64,000 bases of DNA from Chryseobacterium ureilyticum (GCF_900156735.1 NZ_FTOL01000003.1:372001-436000), one strand, 5' to 3'. Shown: positions 51,448 to 60,922, counted from the stretch's first letter. The notes: generated from the sequence alone by a model not told the origin. A program made the numbers and translations.

Positions 51448-53019
51448 TTAGGCTAGATCTTTATTATAAAATGCCCCTTTATTTTCTGTCATTTCCATAG
51501 ATTGGGTAATGATTAGGAGAGCAACGGTAGTTAGGTTTCTTAATTCTGATAATTGTGGCGAAAGAATTGAGTAGTGGTAGATTTCATTTACAGCTGCGGC
51601 AATTTCCTGGTGTTTTTGCAATGCCATATTTAGACGCCTGTTGCTTCTTACAATTCCTACAAGGTCACTCATCATTTCCTGAAGCTGTTTTCTAAGATAG
51701 CTGATGATTACCATTTCATCCATGATTTTCATTCCTTCTTCATTCCATTCTGGAACGGCTTTAAGGTCATCGAAGTTGAAATTATTTTCATTTAATAGGT
51801 TGACAGTTTTCATAGCGGCATTATGCCCGAATACCAATCCTTCAAGAAGAGAGTTTGAGGCAAGTCTGTTAGCTCCATGCAAACCGGAATTGGTGCATTC
51901 TCCTACAGCAAAAAGGTTTCTGATAGAAGACTGTCCGTCTCTGTCTACTTCAATTCCTCCCATAAGATAATGACATGCCGGAACAACCGGGATTAATTGA
52001 GTGAAAGGATCAATTCCTTCATCCTTACATTTTTTATAGATGTTGGGGAAGTGTTCTAAAAATCGCTCCTGATTCATTTCGCGGCAATCCAGACCTACAT
52101 ATTCATCTCCTGAAATTTTCATTTCATTATCGATGGCTCTGGCTACAATATCTCTTGAAGCAAGTTCTTCACGCTCATCATATTTTTGCATGAATTTTTC
52201 GCCTCTTTTGGTTCTCAGTTTTGCTCCGTCACCTCTTACAGCTTCAGAAATAAGGAAAAGCATTCCGTCAATCTTGTTATATAAAGCGGTAGGGTGGAAC
52301 TGGTAATACTGCATATTGGAAACCTTTCCTTTTGCACGTGCTACGAAAGCAATTCCGTCTCCGGTAGCAATAGTAGGATTGGTAGTGTTTTTATAGACAT
52401 GTCCGGCACCTCCTGTAGCGACCAGTGTTATTTTAGAGGTAATTTTTTTTATTGTTTTGGATTTCTCATCCAGAATATAAGCGCCATAACAGTGTATATC
52501 CCCTTCATTAAGCTCTTTTCCGGGAACGTGGTGCTGAGTAATGATATCAATTACATAATGATGATCAAGGATTTCAATATTGGGGCTGCTATTGGCAGTC
52601 TCAAGTAATGCTCTTTCGATTTCGAATCCAGTGATATCTTTATGATGAACGATTCTGTTTTCGGTATGACCTCCTTCTCTTCCCAAGGCAAATTTGCCAT
52701 TCTTCATATCGAACTGAGCACCCCATTCTACAATTTCATTGAATCTTGCTGGGGCTTCTTTCACAACCATTTCCACGACATCGCGTTTGTTTTCCCCATC
52801 TCCGGCACGCATGGTGTCGTCAATGTGCTTTTCAAAGTTATCTTTCTGAAAATCTGTGACTACTGCAAGCCCGCCTTGTGCATACTTGGTGTTGCTTTCA
52901 TCCTCATCAGATTTGGTTACAATAATGATTTTGGCATCAGGGAGCTGTTCAGAAACTTTAATGGCATAGGAAAGTCCGGAAATGCCGGAACCAATTACTA
53001 ATACATCCGCTTTTATCAT
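51448..53019 (-). CDS. nadB: L-aspartate oxidase
   Basis: The 523-residue flavoprotein oxidises aspartate to iminoaspartate for NAD synthesis. The FAD loop is VIGSGISGLSYAIKVSE; further family motifs are SNTKYAQGGLAVV, GREGGHTENRIVHHKD, MQYYQFHPTALY, SEAVRGDGAKL, CHYLMGGIEVDRDG and GECTNSGLHGANRLASNSLLE. The C-terminal helical domain is complete. It sits between a nitroreductase-family gene (31 bases upstream) and nadC (12 bases downstream), forming a three-gene unit. Confidence 0.96.
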   Translation of the reverse strand: MIKADVLVIGSGISGLSYAIKVSEQLPDAKIIIVTKSDEDESNTKYAQGGLAVVTDFQKDNFEKHIDDTMRAGDGENKRDVVEMVVKEAPARFNEIVEWGAQFDMKNGKFALGREGGHTENRIVHHKDITGFEIERALLETANSSPNIEILDHHYVIDIITQHHVPGKELNEGDIHCYGAYILDEKSKTIKKITSKITLVATGGAGHVYKNTTNPTIATGDGIAFVARAKGKVSNMQYYQFHPTALYNKIDGMLFLISEAVRGDGAKLRTKRGEKFMQKYDEREELASRDIVARAIDNEMKISGDEYVGLDCREMNQERFLEHFPNIYKKCKDEGIDPFTQLIPVVPACHYLMGGIEVDRDGQSSIRNLFAVGECTNSGLHGANRLASNSLLEGLVFGHNAAMKTVNLLNENNFNFDDLKAVPEWNEEGMKIMDEMVIISYLRKQLQEMMSDLVGIVRSNRRLNMALQKHQEIAAAVNEIYHYSILSPQLSELRNLTTVALLIITQSMEMTENKGAFYNKDLA

Positions 53020-53050
53020 ATGCTGGCTTTAGGTACAATCGTTTGAAATA

Positions 53051-53677
53051 TTAAATAAATTTAAACAATTTTTCGTTTGGTTTTCTTACTTTTTTCATGT
53101 ATTGGAAGTGGTCTTCCTCAGAACGGTAGCCTAAAGCGAGGGTAACGGTTACTTTTTCTGTTTCGGGATTTATATTAAGAATCTCTTCTATAAGATCCTG
53201 GCGAAAGCCTTCCATGGGGCATGAGTCTATACTTTCAATAGCTGCAGCATACATAAGGTTTGCCAATACTATATAGGACTGTTTTTCTGCCCAGTTGAAA
53301 ATCTCAGCCTGTGTTTTTTGATTAATATGTTGACTGATACTATTTTTGAATGGGTCAAGTTGCTCAAGAGGAGTCTGCCTTACCTCAGAAATATGGTTGA
53401 AATATCCACGGATATAGCTTTCTTCAATGTTTTTCTTTGAAATAATAACAACAAGATGAGAGCAGGTGGAAATTTGTGATGGATTATAAAAAGCAGGAAT
53501 TAATTTCTGTTTCATTTCCTCACTTTCTACAATTGTGATTTTATAAGGCTGAAGTCCCAATGAACTTGCAGACAACTTTCCTGACTCAAGAATGTTGTGA
53601 AGTGTTTCCTGAGGAATGATCTGATTGTTAAATTTTTTTACAGAGTATCTTCTGCTTAAAGCCTCCAAATAGTTCAT
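53051..53677 (-). CDS. Nitroreductase family NAD(P)H-dependent flavin oxidoreductase
   Basis: The 208-residue FMN protein has the nitroreductase layout: SRRYSVKKFNNQIIPQETL (FMN phosphate), ESGKLSASSLGLQPYKI, AEIFNWAEKQSYIVLANLM, AIESIDSCPMEGF and VTLALGYRSEED. Such dimeric enzymes reduce quinones, nitro compounds or flavins. It is the first gene of the unit with nadB and nadC, but there is no known need for it in NAD synthesis; co-transcription could be incidental. A TAAATTTG box ends 4 bases before its ATG. Confidence 0.88.
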   Translation of the reverse strand: MNYLEALSRRYSVKKFNNQIIPQETLHNILESGKLSASSLGLQPYKITIVESEEMKQKLIPAFYNPSQISTCSHLVVIISKKNIEESYIRGYFNHISEVRQTPLEQLDPFKNSISQHINQKTQAEIFNWAEKQSYIVLANLMYAAAIESIDSCPMEGFRQDLIEEILNINPETEKVTVTLALGYRSEEDHFQYMKKVRKPNEKLFKFI

Positions 53678-53681
53678 AGGA

Positions 53682-53689
53682 CAAATTTA
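53682..53689 (-). promoter_or_regulatory. -7 box of the nitroreductase-nadB-nadC operon
   Basis: Minus-strand TAAATTTG ends exactly 4 bases before the ATG at 53677, predicting a leaderless mRNA. No -33 TTG at the normal distance. Confidence 0.5.
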
Positions 53690-53743
53690 AGAATTGAATA
53701 TGAATAAAGCGTCTTTTAAATGAAATATATCCTCCCAATGAAT

Positions 53744-53774
53744 ACAAAAAATCACTCCGAATAACGGAGTGATC
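53744..53774 (-). terminator. Intrinsic terminator of the first T9SS type B gene
   Basis: ATCACTCCG (53751-53759) and CGGAGTGAT (53765-53773) pair perfectly and are followed on the minus strand by six T. It lies 25 bases after the stop codon. Confidence 0.92.
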
Positions 53775-53798
53775 TTTATAATATGAATGAGTGTGTAA

Positions 53799-56060
53799 TT
53801 AATCTCTGTTTTTAACAATTATCCAGCCTGAGAATTTTACAGGGGTGCTGTTTTTATTGTTTTCATTCCATGAAACGGAGTACCAGTAATTTCCGGTAGG
53901 AACTCTTCTTCCGTTTGCTGTTCCGTCCCATCTGTATTTATTGTCTTTATTTGCCTGATAGATCTGAACACCGTATCTGTCATAGATATTCACCTCAAGA
54001 CCTTTCTTGACAGCTAATGCAGAATAATCAATCGAATCATTGATGCCATCATCATTAGGGGTAATTACATTAACAAGATTAGGTACGGTAATATTGACTT
54101 CAATAGGCTGGCAGTTGTAATTGTCTTTTACATATATCTTTGCTTCGCCTCTTACTACATTGGTGAAGGTATTGGAATCCTGCCAAAGAACATTATCTAT
54201 TGAGTATTGATAAGGTGGTGTTCCTCCTTTTACATATACAGTAACAGTGCTTCCTGAAATATCAATACTTGAAACTACAGGGTTTTCTGATGCGTAAACG
54301 GTAACGGTTTGTACTACAGAACATTCTCTGGTTTTTAATTTTACCCAATAAGTTCCAACGCCTACATTGGTGATTTTCTGAGTTGTTGCACCAGTACTCC
54401 ATTCATAAGCGTTGAATCCTGGTCCGGCATCTAATGTTGTTTTGCTTTCCATGCAGATTATTTTATCCTTCAAAATTGGAGAGTAAGTTGGAGGAATTAC
54501 TGTTAAAGTAATTTTAGCGATAGAATAACAACCTGTTGAATTGCTGGTAACTTTTACATATACTACCCCACTAGGTGCGATGTAAGTGGTGAAATTTGAT
54601 ATTTCGTTGGTTCCGTCAATGGCGTCGGTTAAAGATGGATAATATTTTTTTGTAGTTCCAGTCATTAAAGTAACGCTCACTGAGGAGAGATTGAAAAGAG
54701 CAGTGGAGGAGTTGGTTTCTATAAAACAAGATGATATTGGGACATTGTTTACAGTAACTTCAGGGTGAAGTTTTAATGTAACTTTTGCAGTACTTACACA
54801 TCCTTGGGCGGTGGTCACTTTTACATATATTGTTGCCGGACCTGATGCGTAGCTGAAAGGATTGGTGATTTGGTTTGTTCCTGCGTTCAAGTCATATAAT
54901 GTTGGATAGAATTCTTTTGTTGTCCCTGTTAATGTAGTCACATTAGCAGCGTCGAGATCAAAGGTGGCTGTTCCTGCATTGTTGTTATTACATCCTGTAA
55001 GAGTTGCATCAGTTGCAGCAAATGGAGTAGGAGTAAGCTGTATAACTCCATCGCCATTATCACACAGGGTAGAGGTAGGATCTTTGATGACAACCTTTAT
55101 GGTTGTATTTCCTGTGTATTGGAAACTTGAAGGGGTAGCAATAGGAACAGGATCTCCTAATACATAATATGTGAAAATATAGTTCCCAGGATTATTTACG
55201 AATTGTGAATTATAAGAGGTTAGGTCTACGGTACCATGTCCTGTAGCCGGATTTGTACATACGAACGGACTGATAGTGTTGTTTAAAATAGGGACTTTGT
55301 CTACGAATACCTTTGCGTTTTTAATCGAATGTCTTGCGCTGGCGCCCCCCGTAGCAGCTGAAAATCCAAAATATCCCTGTGTCATTCCTGCAGCATTACC
55401 GGAAGGAGCAAATGATTGGTCAACGATAAGAGTACCGTCTATTTTGATCTTAATAATCCAGTTGGTGGGATTGCTGAGGTCTGTTTCTCCGTTCACTTCT
55501 ACGTGTCTGTAAGTATTTCCTACAAAAAGAATGGTAGCATTGAGATCCGGAGAGTGGAATGTGCTTCCAGCAGTATTGTTAAACTCAATATTGTTCCCTG
55601 CAGTATTATTTGTACCATATAAAAGATGTACTTTACTCATCTGACCTTCGGTGGTATTGTTGAAGATATCAAACCCTACCATAAGCCCGGAAGCATTAGC
55701 AGGAATACCTAATCCACCTCCTGATACGAATCCTGTAGGAGGATTAGCAAGGTACCAGAATGTGAAACCGTCTCCTCTTCCAAATTGAGTGGTTCCGTTT
55801 CCGTCAATTCTAAAGTCGAATTCTACTTTCCACTTATCACAATAGCTCAAAGTAATAGGGGTGGATAATTTAATAGCTCCATATCGGCTAGTCTGATCAG
55901 TAGTAAGCCTGATGAAATCATTGTCTACAACAGCATCTGAAACAAGATCCCAACCTGTTGTATTTACAGGATTTCCTGCAAGTTGGTAGGTTTGCGAAAA
56001 TGATTTTCCAGGAAGGCATAATAAAATTGCCAATAAAAAAAAGAGTATATTTTTTTTCAT
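53799..56060 (-). CDS. Surface protein: L-type lectin-like domain plus T9SS type B sorting domain
   Basis: The 753-residue protein has a signal peptide (1-22). An L-type (legume-like) lectin domain covers about 24-255, with SDAVVDNDFIRLTTDQTSRY, FDFRIDGNGTT, GDGFTFWYLANPPTGF, LGIPANASGLMVGFDIFNN and YFGFSAATGGASARHSIKN. Two repeats (CNNNNAGTATFDL... TNQITNPFSYASGPATIYVKVTT type) follow, then a DAGPGFNAYEWSTGATTQ module, a GGTPPYQYSI module and the type B tail (VITPNDDGINDSIDYSAL ... VPTGNYWYSVSW ... SGWIIVKNRD). T9SS would export it to the cell surface. Carbohydrate binding is inferred from the lectin fold. It is a paralog of the next gene upstream. Confidence 0.88.
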   Translation of the reverse strand: MKKNILFFLLAILLCLPGKSFSQTYQLAGNPVNTTGWDLVSDAVVDNDFIRLTTDQTSRYGAIKLSTPITLSYCDKWKVEFDFRIDGNGTTQFGRGDGFTFWYLANPPTGFVSGGGLGIPANASGLMVGFDIFNNTTEGQMSKVHLLYGTNNTAGNNIEFNNTAGSTFHSPDLNATILFVGNTYRHVEVNGETDLSNPTNWIIKIKIDGTLIVDQSFAPSGNAAGMTQGYFGFSAATGGASARHSIKNAKVFVDKVPILNNTISPFVCTNPATGHGTVDLTSYNSQFVNNPGNYIFTYYVLGDPVPIATPSSFQYTGNTTIKVVIKDPTSTLCDNGDGVIQLTPTPFAATDATLTGCNNNNAGTATFDLDAANVTTLTGTTKEFYPTLYDLNAGTNQITNPFSYASGPATIYVKVTTAQGCVSTAKVTLKLHPEVTVNNVPISSCFIETNSSTALFNLSSVSVTLMTGTTKKYYPSLTDAIDGTNEISNFTTYIAPSGVVYVKVTSNSTGCYSIAKITLTVIPPTYSPILKDKIICMESKTTLDAGPGFNAYEWSTGATTQKITNVGVGTYWVKLKTRECSVVQTVTVYASENPVVSSIDISGSTVTVYVKGGTPPYQYSIDNVLWQDSNTFTNVVRGEAKIYVKDNYNCQPIEVNITVPNLVNVITPNDDGINDSIDYSALAVKKGLEVNIYDRYGVQIYQANKDNKYRWDGTANGRRVPTGNYWYSVSWNENNKNSTPVKFSGWIIVKNRD

Positions 56061-56175
56061 AGAGGAAAAGTTATGAGTTGTTAGTTGTTATGAATGGTTA
56101 AATTGTAATCATTTATTTAATTAAAATATTTACGTGTGATTGATAATTGTTGTGTCGTTTATTTGCTTTAAAAAG

Positions 56176-58434
56176 TTATTCTCTGTTTTTTACCAATACC
56201 CAACCTGAGTATTTAGTTTCTGTATTCGCTTTGTTGCTTTCGTTCCATGAAACAGTATACCAGTAAGTTCCTGTAGGGACTCTTTTTCCTGAGGCAGTAC
56301 CATCCCATGTGAAATTTCTTATTTTATTCGCTTCGTGGATTTTGTTTCCATATCTGTCATACACGATGAAAACCAAGTTTTTCTTATAAGCAAGTGCAGA
56401 ATAATCTATGAAGTCATTTACATTATCACCATTTGGCGTAATAGCGTTGATAAGGTTCGGAATAGTAATCTGAATATGGACAGGTTCACAATTGTAGAAA
56501 TCCTTTACAAAAAGTTTTACTTCGCCTCTGGCTAAGCCTGTGAATGTATTTAACAATTGCCAATCAGCACCATTCAGAGAATATTGATAAGGAGGAGTTC
56601 CACCAGATACATTAGCTGTGATCGTATTGTTGTGAATGTCTACGCTTGAAATGACAGGATTGGGAGAAGGCATTACTCTTACTATTTGAGTGGTAAAGCA
56701 GTTTCCGGTTTTTAACTTTACCCAATATTCACCTACGCCTATATTTTTAATAGAAGAAGAGGTTTCCCCGGTGCTCCATAGATATTCGCTAAAACCAGGA
56801 CCCGCATCCAGATCGGTTTTTTCTTCAATACAAATAGTTTTATCCTTTAATATTGAAGATTTAACAGGCGGAATAACAAAAAGATTGATCTTAGCAAGGG
56901 AAAAACAGCCGTTTGCATCCGTCACTTTTGCATACACTGCTGTGGTTGCAGACATGTACTGCAGAGGGTTGATAATTTCATTCGTATTGTTAAGTGCATT
57001 GGAAACAGAAGTGTAGTATTTTTTACTGGTTCCCGTTGTTAAAGAAGTTACGTCAGCTTTTGTCAGATCAAAGATGGCATTAAAAATATTACCCTCAATA
57101 AAACAGGACTGTAGAGTTGCTTCTTTTACAGGTGTTTCAGGATAAAATGTAAGGTTGATTTTTGCTGTCCCTACACATCCTTGTGGAGTCGTTATTTTTA
57201 CATAAACGGTTCCTGGTACTGATGAATAAGTATCCGGAGATAAAATTTCATTAGTTCCTGCATTCAGATCATTAAGTGTTCTGTAGAATTTTTTACCAAC
57301 ACCCGGAATATCTGTTACAGCAGCAGAATTAAGATTGAAAACAGCAGTTCCCATTTTGTTATTATTGCATCCGATGAGTGTTTTGTCTTCAGCTTTCAAT
57401 GGAGCAAGTGTCAATAGAATCTTACCATCAGGATTATCACAGAGAACCCCTGCATTATCTTTTATAACTACAGTTACGGTTGTATTGGTATTGAATTGAT
57501 AATTTGTGGGATTAGAAATAGGAGTAGAATTTCCTAAAGGATAATAAGTGAAGGTATAGTTTGAAGGATTGTTTATGAACTGAGAATTGAAACTGGTTAA
57601 ATTCACATTTCCATAGCCAGTTGTAGGATTAGGGCAAAAAGATTGGGTTGCCGAATTATTTAATATAGAAACTTTATCGGTGTATATTTTTACATTTTTA
57701 ATGGAGTGTCTTGATCTTGCCGATCCGGTGGAAGCCGAAAATCCGAAATATCCTACCGTCATTGCTGCAGCTGTACCTGAAGGAGCAAATGATTGATTGC
57801 AGATTTGGTTTCCGTCAATAGTGATTTTTATGATCCAGTTAGTTGGAGTTGTGGGATCTACTTCTGCCGTTACTTCAACATGTTTAAAAGTGGTGCCTTG
57901 AAACGGCTGTGTTGAGTTTAGATCTGGTGAGTGAAAAGAGCTTCCCGGAACATTGAAGAACTCTACATTGTTTGTATCACTTGTATTGGTAACCTGCCCG
58001 TAAGCAACATGCACTTTGCTCATTGTGGCAGTTGTTGTGTTGTTGTAAGTGTCAAACCCTACAATGAAACCAACCGCATTTTGTGAAACTCCTAGCCCTG
58101 AACCTAAAACACTTGCAACCGGTGGATTGGCAAGATACCAAAATGCTAGTCCATCCCCATTGAAACTTTGGCTGGAATCCATTCTGAAATCGAATTCTAC
58201 CTTCCATTTATCACAGTATTTCAAATTGATGGGTTCATTCAGTCTGATAGAGCCGGATTGGCTGGTGGCATCTGGTGTAAGTTGGACAAAATCTCCGCTT
58301 ACTTGTGCCGGAGAAACAGTTGCCCATCCTGTTGCGTTTATCGGGTTGCCGGTCAGTTGATACGTCTGGGCAAAAAAATTACCAGATAATAAAAATAAAA
58401 GAATAGAAAGATAAGATAATAAATTTTTATTCAT
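56176..58434 (-). CDS. Surface protein: L-type lectin-like domain plus T9SS type B sorting domain (paralog)
   Basis: The 752-residue protein matches the preceding gene product along its whole length: signal peptide (1-22, ending FAQ), lectin-like domain (FDFRMDSSQSFNGDGLAFWYLANPP, LGVSQNAVGFIVGFDTYNN, YFGFSASTGSARSRHSIKN), CNNNKMGTAVFNL and SCFIEGNIFNAIFDL repeats, DAGPGFSEYLWSTGE module, GGTPPYQYSLNGADWQ module and the type B tail (ITPNGDNVNDFIDYSAL ... VPTGTYWYTVSW). The pair is a tandem duplication with a 115-base gap. A 47-base hairpin covers the bases directly before its start codon, a sign of control at the leader. Confidence 0.88.
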   Translation of the reverse strand: MNKNLLSYLSILLFLLSGNFFAQTYQLTGNPINATGWATVSPAQVSGDFVQLTPDATSQSGSIRLNEPINLKYCDKWKVEFDFRMDSSQSFNGDGLAFWYLANPPVASVLGSGLGVSQNAVGFIVGFDTYNNTTTATMSKVHVAYGQVTNTSDTNNVEFFNVPGSSFHSPDLNSTQPFQGTTFKHVEVTAEVDPTTPTNWIIKITIDGNQICNQSFAPSGTAAAMTVGYFGFSASTGSARSRHSIKNVKIYTDKVSILNNSATQSFCPNPTTGYGNVNLTSFNSQFINNPSNYTFTYYPLGNSTPISNPTNYQFNTNTTVTVVIKDNAGVLCDNPDGKILLTLAPLKAEDKTLIGCNNNKMGTAVFNLNSAAVTDIPGVGKKFYRTLNDLNAGTNEILSPDTYSSVPGTVYVKITTPQGCVGTAKINLTFYPETPVKEATLQSCFIEGNIFNAIFDLTKADVTSLTTGTSKKYYTSVSNALNNTNEIINPLQYMSATTAVYAKVTDANGCFSLAKINLFVIPPVKSSILKDKTICIEEKTDLDAGPGFSEYLWSTGETSSSIKNIGVGEYWVKLKTGNCFTTQIVRVMPSPNPVISSVDIHNNTITANVSGGTPPYQYSLNGADWQLLNTFTGLARGEVKLFVKDFYNCEPVHIQITIPNLINAITPNGDNVNDFIDYSALAYKKNLVFIVYDRYGNKIHEANKIRNFTWDGTASGKRVPTGTYWYTVSWNESNKANTETKYSGWVLVKNRE

Positions 58435-58480
58435 TTAGTTGGGATTTAGCATCTTGTAAAGATATTAAATCCCAACTAAA
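58434..58480 (-). promoter_or_regulatory. Long hairpin adjoining the start codon of the lectin-like T9SS gene
   Basis: Arms 58434-58448 and 58466-58480 are perfect 15-base inverted copies, and inside them ATCTT (58451-58455) pairs with AAGAT (58459-58463). On the minus strand the hairpin ends inside the ATG. There is no T run, so it is not a terminator; it could sequester the translation start or bind a protein. A near -7 box (TATCTTTA) lies in the loop side. Confidence 0.55.
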
Positions 58481-58596
58481 AAATATGTATTTAATGTTAA
58501 TTTTGTTAAAAAAATTAATTATTATTCAGAAAATAGTATTTCTTATGATAAAATAATGAATCTTATCTGTGTATTTGTAGAATTTTATTAATTAAA

Positions 58597-59073
58597 TTAA
58601 AACAATGTGTTATTGTCTAATCCCTCAAAATAAGTATCAATTTCGAGATCAGGAGAGGCGGCTGCAGCTACGGCTAGTTTATCACAAAGCTCATTCTCAA
58701 AATGTCCCGCATGTCCCTTTATCCAATGCATTTTAGGGGTATGTTTGTTGTATAGTTCAACAAATTTTTTCCAAAGATCAGGATTTTTTACATTTTTCCA
58801 GCCTCTTTTAATCCATCCGGCAATCCAGTTTTGATTGATTGCATCAGATACGTATTTGCTGTCTGTATATACATGAATATCATTTTCCGCAGACTTAAGT
58901 TTTTCCAAAGCGGTGATTACAGCCAGAAGCTCCATTCTGTTATTGGTGGTTTTTCTGAACCCTTTAGAAAATGTCTTCTGATAATTTTTTTCAGGAACGC
59001 GCATAAGAATTCCATATCCGCCTTTCCCTGGGTTTCCGCTGCATGCGCCATCTGTGTAAATCTCGATTCTCAA
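58597..59073 (-). CDS. rnhA: Ribonuclease HI
   Basis: The 158-residue enzyme cuts RNA in RNA-DNA hybrids, for example Okazaki primers and R-loops. The four acidic residues are Asp8 (TDGACSGNPGKGG), Glu48 (NNRMELLAV), Asp71 (VYTDSKYVSDAI) and Asp131, with His121 in KGHAGHFENELCD. The basic protrusion (WIAGWIKRGWKNVKNPDLW) is present as in E. coli. The start is a TTG at 59073; there is no in-frame ATG before the conserved core. It lies between two T9SS genes and dnaB. Confidence 0.95.
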   Translation of the reverse strand: MRIEIYTDGACSGNPGKGGYGILMRVPEKNYQKTFSKGFRKTTNNRMELLAVITALEKLKSAENDIHVYTDSKYVSDAINQNWIAGWIKRGWKNVKNPDLWKKFVELYNKHTPKMHWIKGHAGHFENELCDKLAVAAAASPDLEIDTYFEGLDNNTLF

Positions 59074-59182
59074 ACCTGCCTTATAAAATTGAATTATGCT
59101 AAACTTCTGATATTACAAAATGATATGAATATTTTAATGGAGTAATTTACCTATTAGTAGTATTAATCTTAATGATTAAAAC

Positions 59183-60769
59183 TTAGAATGGAAAATCATC
59201 ATCATCATCAAAATCATTCATGGATGATCCTGAAAGTTTTGAGCTGTCCGGAAGATCAAATGCTGCTCCAGGTTGGATAGTTGTTTTTATTTTATCAAAA
59301 CCACTTGGTTCTCCGAAGTTAGATGGATATCCTCGTCCTGCGCCACCATCAAAAGCGGCTTCAATATCTCCGAATTTTGCAAAATGTTTTAAGAAAGATA
59401 ATCTTACATCTGCTGTAGCACCATTTCTGTGTTTTGCAATAATCAATTCCGCCTGATTTTCAGTTGAGGTTTCCTGTCCTTCCTCATCATTGTCCCAAAC
59501 AGTAATCTTGTAATATTCTGGTCTGAAGATAAAGGATACGATATCGGCATCCTGCTCAATCGCTCCGGATTCCCTTAGATCTGAAAGCTGAGGTCTTTTC
59601 CCCGGTCTGGTTTCCACACTACGTGATAGCTGAGAAAGTGCAATTACCGGAACATTTAATTCTTTTGCAATGGCCTTCAATGAACGTGAGATCATGGAAA
59701 TCTCCTGTTCACGGTTTCCTACTCCTTTTCCGCTACTACCGGCAGTCATTAGCTGAAGGTAATCCACCATGATTAATCTTACACCATGCTGCATTACAAG
59801 TCTTCGGCATTTTGCACGGAAGTCAAATATGGAAAGTGATGGAGTTTCATCAATATATAAAGGGGCATTTTCCAATTCTGATACATTGGAGAACAGTCTT
59901 TGCCATTCTTCGTCGTCAAGAGTACCTTTTCTCAGTTTTTCAGAGGAAATTCTGGTTTCGGAAGCAATCATCCTTGTGATAAGCTGTACTGATGCCATCT
60001 CGAGAGAGAATAATGCCATTGGGATCTTGTGACCTACAGCAATATTTCTTGCCATAGAAAGAAGAAATGCTGTTTTTCCCATCGCGGGACGTGCTGCAAT
60101 GATGATAAGGTCAGAATTCTGCCAACCACCAGTTTCTTTATCTACATCTCTGAATCCTGAAGGAACTCCGGAAAGACCTTGTTTGTCCTTTAAGGATTTG
60201 ATGGTGTCAATTGCTTGTTTTACTAATGAGTTTGCTGTATCAAACCCTTTCTTGATGGTTCCGTTAGTAATCTCAAAGAAAGATTGTTCTGCTTTATCCA
60301 GAAGTTCGAAAACATCAGTGGATTCTTTGTAGGATGAATCAATTACATTAGCAGAAACGTTAATAAGGCTTCTTAAGATATATTTTTCAAGAATAACACG
60401 TACGTGGTATTCAATGTGGGCAGATGAACTTACTCCCATAGTCAGATCAATGATGTAATGATCACCGCCTGCCTGGCTTAGTTTGTCTTCTTTTTTTAAA
60501 TCCTGAATAATCGTCATTAAGTCTACCGGGTGATTGCCTTCATAAAGCTTTAATATGCTAGAAAAAATAACTTGGTGTCTGGGATCGTAAAATACCTCTG
60601 GGGTAAGAAGGTCAATGGAATGGTCAAGACCTTTTTTGTCAATCAAAAAAGTTCCGATAACAAGTCTTTCAAAATCCACTGCATTAGGAGGCATTTTTCC
60701 ATCCGCAATAGACAGTTCTTTTGCAAAGTTTCCGTGTGTAAGGGATGATAATGTTTCTTTCTGCGCCAT
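59183..60769 (-). CDS. dnaB: Replicative DNA helicase DnaB
   Basis: The 528-residue hexameric helicase unwinds DNA ahead of the replication fork. The N-terminal primase-binding domain (AVDFERLVIGTFLI, VFYDPRHQVIFSSIL) precedes the RecA-like domain with Walker A AARPAMGKT (Lys232), IPMALFSLEMASVQLITRM, Walker B GVRLIMVDYLQLM and ALSQLSRSVETRPGKRPQLS. No intein is present. The C-terminal tail is low complexity and acidic (SMNDFDDDDDFPF). A TATCTTTG box ends 4 bases before its ATG. The C-terminal acidic tail may serve as a protein-binding handle, by analogy with SSB-like tails. Confidence 0.96.
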   Translation of the reverse strand: MAQKETLSSLTHGNFAKELSIADGKMPPNAVDFERLVIGTFLIDKKGLDHSIDLLTPEVFYDPRHQVIFSSILKLYEGNHPVDLMTIIQDLKKEDKLSQAGGDHYIIDLTMGVSSSAHIEYHVRVILEKYILRSLINVSANVIDSSYKESTDVFELLDKAEQSFFEITNGTIKKGFDTANSLVKQAIDTIKSLKDKQGLSGVPSGFRDVDKETGGWQNSDLIIIAARPAMGKTAFLLSMARNIAVGHKIPMALFSLEMASVQLITRMIASETRISSEKLRKGTLDDEEWQRLFSNVSELENAPLYIDETPSLSIFDFRAKCRRLVMQHGVRLIMVDYLQLMTAGSSGKGVGNREQEISMISRSLKAIAKELNVPVIALSQLSRSVETRPGKRPQLSDLRESGAIEQDADIVSFIFRPEYYKITVWDNDEEGQETSTENQAELIIAKHRNGATADVRLSFLKHFAKFGDIEAAFDGGAGRGYPSNFGEPSGFDKIKTTIQPGAAFDLPDSSKLSGSSMNDFDDDDDFPF

Positions 60770-60773
60770 GGTG

Positions 60774-60781
60774 CAAAGATA
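60774..60781 (-). promoter_or_regulatory. -7 box of dnaB
   Basis: Minus-strand TATCTTTG, then CACC, then ATG at 60769: a 4-base spacing, predicting a leaderless mRNA. No -33 TTG at the usual distance. Confidence 0.5.
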
Positions 60782-60871
60782 GCTTATTTAAAAAATATTA
60801 AGAAAATAGTATTCAACAAATTATTAGCAGTCTTTCGGAAAATACTGCCAATAGGAGATTAAGGTTGTTGA

Positions 60872-60906
60872 TAAAAAAAATCACCTCATGTGAGGTGATT
60901 TTTTTA
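60872..60906. terminator. Bidirectional terminator after the third T9SS type B gene
   Basis: AAATCACCTCA (60878-60888) and TGAGGTGATTT (60891-60901) pair perfectly, with an A run to the left and a T run to the right. On the minus strand it ends the gene stopping at 60923. Confidence 0.93.
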
Positions 60907-60922
60907 TATAAGAGAAAGTTTC

